Below are positions 21,633 through 34,078 of a DNA stretch of 64,000 bases, in pieces. Every line of letters starts with the position of its first letter. The first letter of the stretch is position 1. The position numbers and the translations under genes were made by a program. The notes beneath the pieces were generated by a model that was not told the origin of the DNA, searched no databases, and worked only from the letters and a program-made list of their open reading frames with translations. This DNA comes from Closterium sp. Naga37s-1 (lineage: Eukaryota > Streptophyta > Zygnematophyceae > Desmidiales > Closteriaceae): NCBI GenBank assembly GCA_947471745.1, contig CANJKZ010000172.1:3094501-3158500 (forward strand), in the 5' to 3' direction.

Positions 21633-22408
21633 AGACGAGAGAAGCAGCGGTACTGGGTGTGGAGCTTCCCGCATGTCTGACCAGTGCGGTCACCTGTGCG
21701 AATGACATACGGACAGGGACCACTACCCCCAGCCGCCCCACGCTGAGCAAACCACTCACGTAGCTCCTGGGGTGAAAGCTGACGCTGCTGCTGCTCCCTC
21801 TGACCACCGCCAAGGCCTCCCTTCTGACTGGTACCACCCCGGCCGCCACCACTGCCATCGCCTCCACTCCCTCTGCCGCCACCACTGCCGCCGCCACTAC
21901 CGCCACTGCCGCCACCACCGCCGCCAACTACACCTCCACCCCCACCACCACTCCCTCCGCCACCGCCGCCCCCTCCACCGCCTCCACCGCCTCCACCGCC
22001 CCCACCACCGCCTCCACCTCTGCCGCCTCCACCGCCCCTACCTCCCCTGCCCCTGCCGCTGCGGCGCCTCCTACTAGGGGCAGACGCAGCTCCTACCTCC
22101 TCAGCACGAAGGTAGTCAACAGCAGCAGCAGAGGCGACTGAGGGGAGAAGGGGGGAGGGCGAACACCCCTCAAAGAAGGGAGTGCGAGGAGTGCCACGAG
22201 AAGCGCCTACAGCGACTATGCTAGTCTCAGCTACTAGGAGGTGCTTCTCGAGCAGGTCGACAGTGAGGGTGGTGGGGTCAAGGGCGAGAAGGAGGTCCCT
22301 GACAGCGCTAAGAGAGGCAGGGAGGTGGGTGACTATGAAGTAGAGAGTGATGTACATGGGAGGAGAGTTCTTGGTGAGAAACTCGGCGGGAAGCGCAGTG
22401 CGATAGCG
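21633..22408 (-). pseudogene. Inverted G-like gag fragment inside H, C-terminal part
   Basis: The minus strand reads gag from TRYRTALPAEFLTKN through MYITLYFIVTHLPASLS, a poly-Gly tract and CPYVIRTGDRTGQTCGKLH, ending at CFSRLT. It is nearly identical to element G over 38363-39132, with a few substitutions in the glycine tract. The fragment continues at 29941 after element I. It carries no LTR of its own and runs opposite to H. Confidence 0.9.
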
Positions 22409-22545
22409 TGTCAAACATTATATATGTTTATATTGTGTAGGCTATAGTGGGTTTAGCCTTAGGGGGTACAACATCTTAGGGTTTCCTACTTGTATCCCCC
22501 TCATTCCTAGTTTCATCATTCTCGTTCATTTCCTAGATTCTAACA
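22409..22545 (+). repeat. 5' LTR of element I
   Basis: It starts TGTCAAACATTATATATG and ends AGATTCTAACA, followed by the PBS. It shares the GTAGGCTATAGTGGG core of the short-LTR families. Confidence 0.93.
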
Positions 22546-22599
22546 TGGTATTACGAGCCTAGGTCGTAACCTAGGACCGATGAATGGGCCCACCGTCTC

Positions 22600-23340
22600 C
22601 GTTAGTAGCGCCCGAGCGCGCCTGGCTTAGTCGCGCCCTCGAGCGCCCGTTCTTTTTCTGCCCCGTAGCGCGCCCTAGCGTGCCCCTTGCGAACCGGCCC
22701 CGCTCAGCCCGTACGCCCTAGCGTGCCCCGCGCGATCGGCCCCGCCCTCCTCGTACGCCCTAGCGTGCGACCCGCGCAGCCTCACGCGCGTCGTCTGCCC
22801 CGCGCGCCCTTGCGTGCCTCGAACGGCCCCACGCGCCAGCTGCCCCGCGCGCCCTTGCGCGCCTCTTACGAACCGGCCCCGCCCTTCCTCGCGCGCCCTT
22901 GCGTGCCCCGTGCGACCGGCCCTGCCCCACCCGCGCGCCCTTGCGTGCCCCTCGAGAACAGGCCCCGCCCCGCTAGCTCGCCCTTGCGTGCCCCGCGCGA
23001 CTAGGCCCCGCCCCGCTCTGCACGCCCTCGCGTGCCCCTCGAGTACCGGCCCCGCCCCACTAGCCCGCCCTTGCCGGCCCCGTGAGACCAGACCCCGCCC
23101 TACTCTGCACGCCCTAGCGTGCCTCCCTCCGCGCAGCCCTGCCCTTGCAGCCCCGCTTGCGCCCTGTCACACCCGAGCCGCGCCGCCCATCCGAGCCGCG
23201 CCGCCCATCCGAGCCGCGCCGCCCCACCGAGCCGCGCCGCCCTGCTTGAGCCGCGCCGCCTTACCGAGCCGCGCCGCCTTACCGAGCCGCGCTACTCCTA
23301 CTACTGTCACAACTACTGACGCTTCTTCTATTCCAGCTGT
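22600..23340 (+). repeat. GC-rich leader of element I
   Basis: Degenerate units of roughly 50-70 bp built on GCGCGCCCTTGCGTGCCCC and GACCGGCCCCGCCC repeat from about 22670 to 23130. After that come 18- to 20-bp units of CCGAGCCGCGCCGCC (23170-23290). Although open in the gag frame, it looks non-coding because no relative shares it as protein. Confidence 0.78.
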
Positions 23341-23362
23341 CACTACTGCTCCTACTGCAACT

Positions 23363-26300
23363 ATGGCTAGCCCTGCTGTGCTCGCTTTCGATGCTGAGGG
23401 CCGCCCCATTAAGTTTGACACCTGGCTCGATGACCTGCACCTATTCCTCCAGCTCACTGCCAAGGAGGATATCTCACTGTACGATCACGCGCTAGGACAC
23501 GCTGCTGCTCCTGCTGCTACTGCTGACAGCACTGCTCGCTCACAGTGGCAGACTCGTGACGCCCACACTCGCTTCGCTATTCGCAACTCACTGCCGTTAG
23601 ACGAGCGCGAGCACTTTGGCCAGCACAAGACTGCGCAGGCACTGTACACTGCTGTAGTCGCACGCTACTCCTCACCTGCCTCTGCTGCGCTAGGCCGTCT
23701 CTCGCTCCCCTACCTGTTCCCAGACCTGTCCGCTTTCTCCACAGTCGCTGACCTCATCACGCACCTTCGCTCTAGTGAGGCCCGCTTCCGTGCCGCTATG
23801 CCCGCTGAGTTTCTTGCCAAGAACCCCCCCCCGCTGTGGCTGACTCTCTACCACCTAGTCACCCGTCTCCCTGACTCTCTCCGTGCAGTTAGGGACCACT
23901 TCCTCGCTCGCTGCCCCACTGAGCTCACCATTGACCTCCTCGAGAAGGAACTGCTTGCAGCTGAGGCTAGCATAGTAGCTGTAGGTACCTCTCGTGGCGA
24001 CCCCCGCACCCCTTTCTTCGAGGGGTGTTCCCCTTCCCCCCTTCTCCCCTCTGTCGCTTCTGCTGCTGCTGTCGACCTCCTAGGTACTGAGCAGGTCGGG
24101 ACTGCGTCCACTCCGAGTGGGCGCCGCAGCGGCAAGGGCAAAGGGGGCAAGGGAGGTGGTGGTGACGGCGGGGGAGGCGGTGGTGGGGGCGGTGGCGGCG
24201 GTGGGGGTGGTGGCGGGGCTGGAGGGGCTAGTGGCAGCAGTGGGGGTGGTGGCGGCAGTGGGGGTGGTGGCGGCAACGGCGGAGGAGGTGGCCGGGGTGG
24301 GGGCGGTGGTGGTGGCGGCAGTGGCCGCGGTGGAGGCAGGGGTGGTGGTGGTCGAGGTGGTGGTCGAGGTGGTGGTCAGCGCCAGCAGCAGACTCTGTCG
24401 CCCCAGGAGCTTCGTGAGTGGTACTCTCAGCATGGGGGGGGGGTGGCCTTAGCTGCACGTACGTCATTCGCACAGGTGACCGCACTGGTCCGACGTGTGG
24501 GAGGGCGCACACCGCGCAGCGCTGCTTCTCCCGCCTTGACGATGCCTGGCGCACCCAGTTTCCTGGTGCCACTGAGCTGCCCCGCTGGGCTGATCTGATG
24601 AGGAAGAACATTGATGTCTATGCTCTTGACTTTGATGCTATTCTTGGTGCCATGTATGTGATGTCTGATAGTGGAAAGAGTGCTCAGTACCTGCGTGTTC
24701 CGCCCGATCCGGGCATTCGGACCAGTGAGGCTGCCGCTCTAGGTGCTAGTGCGTCTGTTACCCCAGGTGCTAGTGAGGCTGCCGCTCCAGGTGCTCGCGT
24801 GTCTGCTGCCCCAGGTGCTGGTGAGGCTGCTGCTCTAGGTGCTCGTGGGTCTCCGCCCTCTGGTACTGAGTCTACTGAGGCACTGCACACCTTCACACTG
24901 GACTCAGGTGCTTCTCGCTGTTTCTTTCGTGACCGCACTGCCCTTGAGCAGCTTGCTCGGCCAGTTGCAGTCTCTCTTGCTGACCCTCTGGGGGTCCGGT
25001 CATTGCGACCTCTTCCACTGTCCTCCCCTGTCCTGCGGTCCCGTCGGGCACACTGTCAGGTCTCTACCTCCCCTCGTTCTCTACGAACTTGGTGGCAGGT
25101 AGTGCGCTCCAGGACGGGGGTGTTCACCAGTTCACCCCTGCCTACGAGCGCGTGACACACTGCACGTGTGCTCGGACGGGTCGCCACTTGGCTACCTTCA
25201 CTCGGCAGCCGGGGTCGGACCTGTACACACTGACCACTGAGTCCCCTCAGCTAGCTGCGTCTGCGTCTGCGTCTGGTCAGCTGTCGGCCCCCTGCTCTTG
25301 TCGCTCCCTGTCGCACCAGACTGTCCTCTGGCACCACCGCCTTGGTCACCCGTCCGTGCAGCGCCTTCGTGGCATGCACTCCCGGTACCTTGTCTCTGGT
25401 CTGCCCAGGGTGCTCCCTCCCCTGCCACCCTCGCCTGCTCCTCCCTGTCTTCCCTGTGTCGAGGGGCGGCAGCGCGCCGCTCCTCACTCCTCCTCCTTTC
25501 CCCCGACGACTGCTCCTCTGCAGACACTCCACATGGACGTGTGGGGCCCAGCCCGCGTCCGTGGACAGGGTCAGGAGCGGTACTTCTTGATAGTTGTTGA
25601 CGACTACATGCGTTACACCACGGTCTTCCCCTTGCGCACCAAGGGTGAAGTCCCTGATGTTTTGATCCCTTGGATCCGCGCTGCCCGTCTCCAGCTCAGC
25701 GAGAGGTTCCGCTCCGACCTTCCTGTCCTCCGTCTGCACTCTGACAGAGGTGGGGAGTTTTCCTCCGGCCTCTTGGAGGCCTTCTGTCAGAAGGAGGGCA
25801 TTGAGCAGTCGTTCACGCTTCCGGCCTCTCCACAGCAGAATGGGGTTGCTGAGCGCCGCATTGGCTTGGTCATGGAGGTCGCTCGTACCTCCTTGATCCA
25901 TGCGGCTGCCCCCCACTTTCTGTGGCCGTTTGCGGTCCGATACGCTGCGCATCAACTCAACCTCTGGCCCCGTGTCTCCGTTCCGGAGACTTCGCCGACA
26001 CTGCGTTGGACGGGCAAGGTTGGCGATGCGTCACGTTTTTGGGTCTGGGGATCTCGAGCCTTTGTTCGCGATACGTCCGCGGACAAGCTCTCCTCCCGCG
26101 CTGTTCCTTGTGTCTTCCTTGGCTTTGTCCCGGACGCGTCTGGTTGGCAGTTTTACCACCCCACCTCGCGCCGTGTCCTGCCTTCTCAGGACGTCACTTT
26201 TGACGAGTCCGTCCCCTACTACCGCCTCTTCCCCTACCGCACTGCCCCGCTCCCCCCCCCGCCTCTCTTCCTCGCTCCAGGTGCTGCTGTAGTAGACCCC

Positions 26301-29300
26301 CTTCCCCCTCAGGGTGCCGCTCCCTCAGGTGTGTCCCAGGTAGACCCGGTTGAGCCTGTCGAGGTAGCTGTCGACTCTCGTCCTGCTTGGGGTACTGAGC
26401 CTGGGGGTGCTGAGCTTGAGTGTGAGGAGCCTGGGGGTGCTGAGCCTGAGAGTGCGGAGCCTGGGGGTGCGGAGCCTGGGGGTGCGGAGCCTGAGGGTGC
26501 GGAGCCTGGGGGTGCGGAGCCTGGGGGTGCTGGACCTGAGAGTGCTACGTCTGAGGGTACTGAGCCTGGGGGTGCTGCGACTGAGGGTGCTGAGCCTAGG
26601 GGTGCTACACCTGGGCGTACGGCGCCTGGAGACCCTCCCTCTTCCCAGCAGCTGCGTGAGTGGTACTCACGGTACTGCAGCCTCAGGAGAGGTGCTACTG
26701 GAGCTGGTGCTCGTGGTTCCCCGCCTCGGCGGGAACCACCCTCTCCCCAGCGACTCCGAGAGTGGTACGCTCGGCGCTGCAGTCTTCGGAGTGGCGCTGC
26801 TGGTGCTGGGGCCCCTGGAGTTGGAGCTGCTGCTGGTGCTGCGGACCCTGGCGTTGGAGCTGCTGCTGGTGCTGCGGACCCTGGAGTTGGAGCTGCTGCT
26901 GGTGCTGCGGACCCTGGAGTTAGAGCTGCTGCTGGTGCTGCAGACCCTGGCGTTGGAGCTGCTGCTGGTGCTGCGGACCCTGGAGTTGGAGCTGCTGCTG
27001 GTGCTGCGGACCCTGGAGTTGGAGCTGCTGCTGGTGCTGCGGACCCTGGAGTTGGAGCTGCTGCTGGTACTGAGGACCCTGGAGTTGGAGCTGCTGCTGG
27101 TGCTGCGGACCCAGGAGTTGGAGCTGCTGCTGGTGCTGAGGACCCTGGAGTTGGAGTTGCTGGTGCTACTGGTGCTGGAGGTGCTGGCGCTGCTGGAGCT
27201 ATTGGTGGTGCTGCGGGAGTTGTAGCTGGAGACCCTGGAGCTGAGGCTGCTGGTGGTTTCTCTGCTGGTTCTGGAGGCGCTGCGCGGCCGCAGGCGTACT
27301 TCGTTCCGCTCCTTCAGCAGGTTCTTGGTCAGTCGCCTCCTCCTTGTCCTGCTCCCTCCTTAGAGTGTCTTCCGCCAGTCCAGTCGCAGTCCCAGCTACC
27401 TCCTGCCTTGCCACTCCCTGGTCCTTCTCCTTACACTGGTCCGACTGGAGGTCTTATTGAGCGTCGTGAGCCTGAGTCTCGTCCTGCGTCGCCTGAGTCT
27501 CGTCGAGCGTCGCCTGTTCGTGCTGCTCACACTGGTCGTCGTGTCCCGCGTCAGCGTCCTCCTGCTGTCCCAGGCACTCACCAAATGGCGCTTCGTCCTT
27601 CCACTGCTCCTCAGCGTGTCCCTCTGCCGTCTCCTCCTGCGTCCTCTCTTCCTGCTCTTGCTGACCTGGAGTCTGACTCCCTTCGTGCTGCCAGTCCTAC
27701 TGTCACGCGTCTCCTCGCCACTGTTGTCACTGACCCTACCTTTGAGTCCTCTGCTGCGTCTGCTCTAGTCGCGGAGTTAGTTGACTTTGCTGCCGCTTGT
27801 CGTCTCGACTACGCCGCTAGCCTTGTTGCTGAGTCTGAGTCTGTCTGTCCTCCGTCCGTCGGGGGTGAGTGTGCTCTTGGCACGGACGTCCTTGAGGACA
27901 GGCAGGAGGAGTTTGAGTGCTTAGCCGCTGCTTTACCTCATCTTGTGTCCATGCTGGTTGCCCCTGAGGGAGACCCGGATGCTCCAGACATCCCGACTCC
28001 GCGCTCTTACGCAGAGGCGATAGAGGGTCCCTACTCCTCTCAGTGGCAGACACCCATGGACGCAGAGATGGCTTCCTGGAAGTCCACAGGCACCTACGTT
28101 GACGAGGTTCCCCCACCTGGGGCGAACATCGTCAGTGGCATGTGGATTTTCAGGGTGAAGCGGCCGCCGGGTTCTCCGCCTGTCTTCAAGGCGCGTTACG
28201 TTGCACGAGGCTTCAGTCAGCGAGAGGGAGTTGACTTCTTCCAGACCTTCTCCCCGACCCCGAAGATGACCACTCTTCGGGTTCTGCTGCACGTCGCCGC
28301 TCAGCGTGACTACGAGCTTCACTCTCTTGACTTCAGCACTGCGTTCCTACAGGGCAGCCTGCACAAGGAGATCTGGCTGCGCCGCCCACCTGGCTTCACT
28401 GGGTCGTTTCCTCCTGGTACCCAGTGGAGCCTCCGGCGGCCAGTCTACGGTCTCCGCCAGGCACCCCGTGAGTGGCACGACACACTGAGGACTACTCTTG
28501 CTGCTCTTGGGTTTGCTCCTTCTACTGCTGACCCGTCGCTGTTTCTACGCACCGACACCACTCTGCCGCCGTTCTACGTTCTCGTCTATGTAGACGACTT
28601 GGTCTTTGCTACTGCTGACACTGCGGCACTCGCTCACGTGAAGTCGGAGCTGCAGAAGAGACACACGTGCACAGACCTGGGTGAACTGACAAGCTATCTT
28701 GGCTTGCGGATCACCCGGGACAGGGCACAGCGCACCATCACCTTGACTCAGTCACACATGGTGCAGCAGGTCCTTCAGCGCTTCCGCTTCACGTACTCGT
28801 CGCCTCAGGCCACTCCTCTGCCTACCGGTCACTCGCTCTCAGCTCTGCCTTCGGATGAGTCCGTAGAGCCGAGTGGCCCGTATCCAGAGCTTGTGGGCTG
28901 CCTCATGTACTTGATGACTTGCACTCGACCTGACCTTGCATAACCTCTTAGCATCCTAGCACGCTATGTCGCTCCTGGCCGTCATCGGAAGGAGCACATG
29001 GATGCCGCTAAGAGGGTGTTGCGCTACTTGTGCAGTACGTCGGGCATGGGGCTTGTGCTTGGAGGACGGAGTGACGTTGTCCTTACTGGACACTCAGACG
29101 CTTCTTGGGCTGACGACCAGGCTACGCAGCGGTCGTCTCAGGGTTACACCTTCAGCCTTGGCTCTGGTTCAGTTTCTTGGCGTTCTACTCGCTCGTCTTC
29201 AGTTCTCAGCTCCAGTTGTGAGGCTGAGATCTACGCCACAGCCATGGCTGCACAGGAGTTACGCTGGCTCACCTGCCTGCTGACTGACCTGGGAGAGCGG

Positions 29301-29570
29301 CCTAGTTCTCCTCCAGTGCTGTACGTCGACAACAAGGCTACCATTGCCTTGTGTCAGGAGCACAGACTAGAGCACAGAACGAAGCACATCGCTCTGCGCT
29401 ACTTCCTTGCTCGAGAGCTGCAGCAGCGTGGTCAGCTTCGTCTTGCTTACGTGGCCACTCGGGCCAACACTGCTGATGTGTTCACCAAGGCGCTTCAGCC
29501 TTGTGATCATCAGTGCTTCTGTACTGTTCTAGGCCTTGTGCCTACTGTCCCTCACTTGCTCACTTCTTGA
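23363..29570 (+). pseudogene. gag-pol polyprotein of element I, two frameshifts and one stop
   Basis: The ATG at 23363 (MASPAVLAFDAEGR) starts gag. A run of ten G near 24431-24440 shifts the frame just before the zinc-knuckle-like segment (CTYVIRTGDRTGPTCGRAH). Protease follows (DSGASRCFF about 24900). One base is lost near 24983 in LADPLG. From there one frame runs about 1310 codons through integrase (HHRLGHP about 25335, LHSDRGGEFSS about 25735), the linker, and RT (YVDDLVFA about 28590) to a TAA at 28941-28943. Relatives read TAC (Tyr) there. Reading on gives a complete RNase H to the TGA at 29568-29570. Only three small lesions separate it from an open polyprotein. Confidence 0.94.
26818..27195 (+). 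repeat. 33-bp tandem repeat in the linker of element I
   Basis: About eleven units encode the 11-residue repeat DPGVGAAAGAA with minor variants (DPGVRAAAG, EDPGVGAAAG). The repeat keeps the pol frame open and separates integrase from RT. Confidence 0.9.
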
Positions 29571-29798
29571 GTCTGCTTGTACTGTGATCTCTATATATAT
29601 ACCTGCATGCTTACACTTGCTAGGTTGTGATCACCGTACCTCTTGCTATATTATCAAACTGCATGTGAACTTGTCTTGTGACCACTTGCTTGTGCTCGGA
29701 ATTTGTGTGGTTTCATTGAGAGCCACCCTGAGCTTGCTTTGCTTTGCTTGACTGGTCTTGTGACCATCTGGTTGTCTCCCACTTAGCCTATGGGGGTG

Positions 29799-29935
29799 TG
29801 TGAAACATTATATATGTTTATATTGTGTAGGCTATAGTGGGTTTAGCCTTAGGGGGTACAACTTCTTAGGGTTTCCTACTTGTATCCCCCTCATTCCTAG
29901 TTTCATCATTCTCGTTCATTTCCTAGATTCTAACA
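29799..29935 (+). repeat. 3' LTR of element I
   Basis: This 137-bp LTR has TGTGAAAC at the start instead of TGTCAAAC and one more change (ACAACTTC against ACAACATC). It is followed by the TAGCG duplication. Confidence 0.93.
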
Positions 29936-29940
29936 TAGCG

Positions 29941-30360
29941 AGTGTCACTAGTACGAAGGTGAGTGACGAGGTCGGCTACTATGGCAAAGGCGGACAGCTC
30001 TGGGAACAGGTAGGGCAGGAGAAGGCGGCCTAGAGCAGCAGTGGCCGGGGAGGAGTAACGAGCGACTACAGCGTTGTACAGTGCTTTCGCAGTCTTATGC
30101 TGTCCGGAGTGAGCGCGTTCGGCTAACGGCAGGTGGTTGCGAACGCCTAAACGAGCAGCAGCGTCACGAGTAAGCCACTGTGAGCGAGTCGTACTGTCAG
30201 CTATGGAGGCAGGGGCGAGAGAGGCGCCGGACCTGAGGACAAACAATGAGACTCCGTCCTTGGAATCGCTCAGTAAGAACAGCTGTAAGTCGTCGAGCCA
30301 CGCATCGAACTCTATCGGGCCGCCTTCTGGACCGAACGTGAGGACATTGAGCGTGGCCAT
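29941..30360 (-). pseudogene. Inverted G-like gag fragment inside H, N-terminal part
   Basis: On the minus strand the ATG at 30358-30360 starts [19 protein letters not shown] and reads the gag N-terminal domain to LRTSDTRY, where element I begins. It continues at 22408 (RTALPAEF). It differs from G gag at scattered sites (N for S, G for D, V for D, N for D), so it derives from a sister copy rather than G itself. Confidence 0.9.
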
Positions 30361-30865
30361 AGTGGGCAGAGTGGTCGGGCGCGCTAGCAGCAGAGCAGCA
30401 CGCAGGTAGGGCTAGGCAGGCGAGCGCGCTAGCAGCAGGGCAGCGCGCAGGCAAGGCAAGGCAGGGCGGCGCAGGGTGACGCAGCAGCGAGCGGCGCGCG
30501 GCAGGGCAGGGCGCGCGGCAGGGCAGGGTGCGCGGCGGCGCGGCGCGCGGGCAAGGCAGGACGGCGCGGCAGCACGGCGCGCGGGCAGGGCAGGGCGCGC
30601 GGCGGAGCGGCGCGCGGGCAGGGCAGGGCGTGCGGCGGCGCAGCGCGCGGGCAGGGCAGGGCGCGCGGCGGCGCGGCGCGCGGGCAGGGCAGGGCGCGCG
30701 GCGGCGCGGCGCGCGGGCAGGGCAGGGCGCTCGGCGGCGCGGCGCGCGAGCAGGGCAGGGCGCTCGGCAGCGGGCGGCGCGGAGGCAGGGCAGGGCGTGC
30801 TGCGGCGGGCGGCGCGCGGGCAGGGCGACGCAGCGGCGCGGCGCGCGGGCAGGGCAGGAGTGCGG
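30361..30865 (-). repeat. GC-rich leader belonging to the inverted fragment
   Basis: Units of about 33 bp built on GCGCGCGGGCAGGGCAGGGC match the leader of element G (39560-40150). The match ends at about 30865, where H integrase sequence resumes. The plus-strand frame of H pol happens to stay open through it. Confidence 0.85.
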
Positions 30866-30870
30866 AGTGC

Positions 30871-33205
30871 GTGTGTGGCAAAGAACAGAGCTTTGACTCA
30901 TGTGGGAGCAGACAAATGGGTGCCCTATGTGGAGTGGATTGGAAGGAAGCCAAAGGTGGATATGCTTCGGGTGTTCGGGTGCATGTGCATGGCGCTCGTA
31001 CCTAAGCATCTTCGGCACAACAAGCTTGGTGCCAAGGCGATATGGGCCGTGCACTTGGGCATGGCTCAAAACAGCAAGGGGTCGCTCCTTTGGGACCCAT
31101 TCACCAAGAAGTTCATGGTGAGTAGGGACTGCAAGTTCATGGAGAACTTCATGTACAAGGATTGGAAGGCGGAGAATGAGGCGAAGATAGTCGTGCGGTT
31201 TGGAGAGGTGAAGAGTTCCGGCCTGGACCACGTGGAGCTGCCTTTGGAGCTGAGCAGCGGCAGCACCACCACAAGGCAATCTTCGCTTGTGAATGGGGGA
31301 GAGGAGGCCAAGGATGCAGAGGAAGAAGAGGAGGAGGTGCAGCAAGTGAGCGAGCGTGCACCGACACTTCCCTCTCGCACTACGAGTGCTCCACGGATCC
31401 GACTCACCCCGCAGCAACGTCAAGGCCTTCAAGTCCCTGCAGCTGAGGAGAAAGGGAGGGGCAAGAGGAGAGTTCAAGCCCCTAATAGGCTGACATATGA
31501 TGCACCGGGAAAGCAAGGCAAGACGGCCTTGGCCGGAGCGGCAATGATGGTCGGAGACGACGAGGAGAGTGACTACGAGGAGTGTGCCTTCGCGTTCTTC
31601 TCTCTGGTGGAGATGCTGGGAGAACCAGCAACTCTCAAGGAGGCCTTGGAGAGTAGTGATGCTGAGGAGTGGAAGAAGGCAATGGAGGGTGAGCTGAAGA
31701 GCATTGAGGAGAATGAGACGTATGAATTGGTTGAGCTACCGGAGGGGCGTAAGGCGATTACGTCCAAGTGGCTCTTCAAGATCAAGTCGGACGCCGATGG
31801 CATGATCGAGCGCTACAAATCTAGGCTTGTGGCCAAGGGGTACCAGCAGAAGGAGAAGGTGGACTTCAAGGAGCTGTTTGCCCCTGTGGTGAAGCCGACG
31901 ACGCTGCGAACCCTACTTGCGGGAGCCGCCATCAAAGGATGGTTGGTGAAGCAGATGGACATCGTAACGGCATTCCTCAACGGCGTCCTAGAGGAAGAGA
32001 TTTTTATGTCGCAGCCAGAGGGGTTTGACGATGGTAGCGGCAGAGTGTGGAAGCTGAAGAAGGCCCTCTATGGGCTGAAGCAGGCCCCTAGGCAATGGTA
32101 CATGAAGCTGCGAGAAGTATTGGAGGAGATCGGCTTCACCCCCTCAACGGCCGATCACTCGCTGTTCATGCTTGGCGAGGGGGAGCAGAGGAGCTTCATG
32201 GTGGTGTACGTGGACGACATCCTGATATTCTCACCCTCCTCTGACCTTGTGAAGGAGGTGATGCTGAAACTTCAAGACAAGTTCAAGTGCAAGTCCCTTG
32301 GGGACGTGAACTTCTACCTCGGGCTCCACATCGAGCGTGACGTGGAGAAGCGGTGCATGCGGGTGCACCAACGGAAGTACCTGGAAGCCTTGGCTGCCAA
32401 CTTTGGGCAGAGTGAAGGCCATGTGGCTACTCCCTTTCCCTCTGGGTTCAAGTGTGTGAAGGGACCAGAGGAGGAGAGCGTTGATGAAGAGGAGAGGCGC
32501 CGTTTTCACTCGTTGGTGGGCAGCCTCATGTATGCGGCGGTAAACACTCGGCCGGACGTGGCCTTTGCTACCGGGCAGCTGGCTAGGGTTGTGCAATGCT
32601 CTAATGAGGAGCAGGTAGCAGCTGGAATGAGGGTGGCCAAGTACCTTGGCCAAACACCGACCGTTGGGCTGCAATACTCGGCGGTGGCGCAAAGGCGCCA
32701 AAAGGGCGCGGATGGTGTTGAACCCGTGCGTTTGTTCCTCACTGCATTCTCGGATGCTTCATATGCATCGGAACCAGAGGACATGACAAGTGTTGGAGGG
32801 TTCATATGCTGTGTTGGTGGAGGCCCAACTGCTTGGGAGAACAAGAAGCAGGTGGATCAAGCTTTGAGCTCGGTGGAGTCCGAGTACATGGCACTCTTCC
32901 GTGCGGTACGGGAGATTGTGTGGCAGCGGCGTTTGTTGGCTGAATTGGGGGAGGAGCAGCAAGGACCTACCCCTCTCTACTGTGACAGCCAGGGTGCCAT
33001 TGCTCTTGCTAAGAACCCTGTGTTGCATGGCCTCACCAAGCACATGAGGGTGAAGTGGCATTGGACGAGGAGCATGGTGGCCGCCGGTGAAGTTGAGTTG
33101 CGCTACGTGAAGACGACGGGGCAGCCAGCTGACATGATGACCAAGAGGCTAGTGGAGCAGCAACATTGGAAGTGTTGCAAGCTGTCTGGGATGGCTCTCA
33201 ACTGA
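30871..33205 (+). CDS. Element H pol, end of integrase plus complete RT-RNase H
   Basis: The frame is open for about 778 codons to the TGA at 33203-33205. It starts at the end of integrase ([15 protein letters not shown], then VDMLRVFGC and the chromodomain-less C-terminal part). An acidic linker follows ([15 protein letters not shown]). RT has [40 protein letters not shown] and YVDDILIF. RNase H has [32 protein letters not shown] and KHMRVKWHW. No stop or shift is present. The real start codon has been lost with gag, protease and the integrase core, so this is a 5'-truncated gene. Its sequence is much closer to plant copia families than to the A/C/G/I/F group. Confidence 0.92.
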
Positions 33206-33246
33206 GAGAGAGCACGATCCTAAGGCCAACAAACCGAGGGGGAGTT

Positions 33247-34073
33247 TGTTGGTGCAACCCTACGGTTTGCACTCGGCTTGTTGTCCGTGTGCGTGCATGT
33301 GTGTGTGCATGGAGTGGTATGAGGGCATGAGATAATATATATTTCATGCTTATAATAGTGTGTGCATGAAGAGTCATGATTTCGAGTGTGTGTGTGTCGA
33401 GTCGATAGCGAGCTATCGCTAGTCGCGTGTTACGCGGTCATTTGTGTCTCGCGCGCGGTTTTTATTTTGTCGTGTGTCCCGTGCGCGGTTTCTATTTTGT
33501 CGTGTGTCGAACGTTCGGCGTGTCGCAGGTGTGTGCAGCAGACCCATCAAGAACTCAAGGATGAGTTTGTGATGAAGAACCCGAGCCTTGGTGTCAAGCC
33601 TCAAGTGATTTCGAAGCTCGCAAAAAAGGGTACACTTCAAGATGTTGAAGATAGTTACATTGCAATGTGTAGTGTAACATTTCTGTTGGTGTAGACCCTT
33701 GTGGAGGGTAGTTTCGAGACCCTTCTTGGTTGGGGACAGTGTGGCACTGTTCCACATCACTGTACCTCGGCTCTTGGGGTTTGTAGGAGCTGGGAGTCAT
33801 TCCCAACTCGTAACTCTTGTAACTCTTCCTATCTTGTGTTCTAAGACTATAGTGGCTGCCATAGTGCCGTTCGCTCAAACCGACGCTGTGTCGTCAATTC
33901 TTAATGAAATCGTGCGATCTAAATTGCCTATTGTAGGCAACTTTAAGGCGCTCTAGATCCAAGTTGGAGCTGTGACCAGATCGCTATGAACGTTTAAAGC
34001 CCGCTGTGCAGAAATCCGACTGTGCACTCTATCTTTCGTTTTAGGCACATTGGAGCCTATTGTGACTATAACA
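33247..34073 (+). repeat. 3' LTR of element H
   Basis: The LTR follows the purine tract CCGAGGGGGAG. It is 827 bp with TGTTGG and ATAACA ends. It lacks 14 bp present in the 5' LTR (after CCAAGTTG) and differs by about 15 substitutions, many near its end. Confidence 0.94.
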
Positions 34074-34078
34074 CGTAG

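Larger units (their letters stand above)
22409..29935 (+). mobile_element. Element I: Ty1/copia retrotransposon nested in the gag fragment
   Basis: LTRs of 137 bp each (22409-22545 and 29799-29935) differ at two sites, and TAGCG is duplicated on both sides (22404-22408 and 29936-29940). The PBS TGGTATTACGAGCC at 22546 is a diverged primer match. A leader, gag-pol from 23363 to 29570 and the purine tract TATGGGGGTG complete it. Total length is 7.5 kb. It is the innermost of three stacked insertions (I in H in G). Confidence 0.95.
20715..34073 (+). mobile_element. Element H: copia element of a second lineage, gag/integrase replaced by an inverted G-like fragment
   Basis: LTRs of 841 bp (20715-21555) and 827 bp (33247-34073) carry TGTTGG and ATAACA ends. 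CGTAG is duplicated on both sides (20710-20714 and 34074-34078). The PBS at 21558 is a perfect TGGTATCAGAGC. The interior keeps only the first 14 or so gag codons (ATG 21590) and pol from the end of integrase onward (about 30871). Between them lies a 1.7-kb G-like leader and gag fragment in the opposite orientation, itself split by element I. H interrupts the RNase H coding region of G. Confidence 0.93.

Noticed and set aside
30476-30870. A basic Arg/Gly/Ala-rich N-terminal extension on the H pol frame.
   Set aside because: It is the leader minisatellite of the inverted G-like fragment read in the wrong direction; the open frame is due to the lack of stops in GC repeats.
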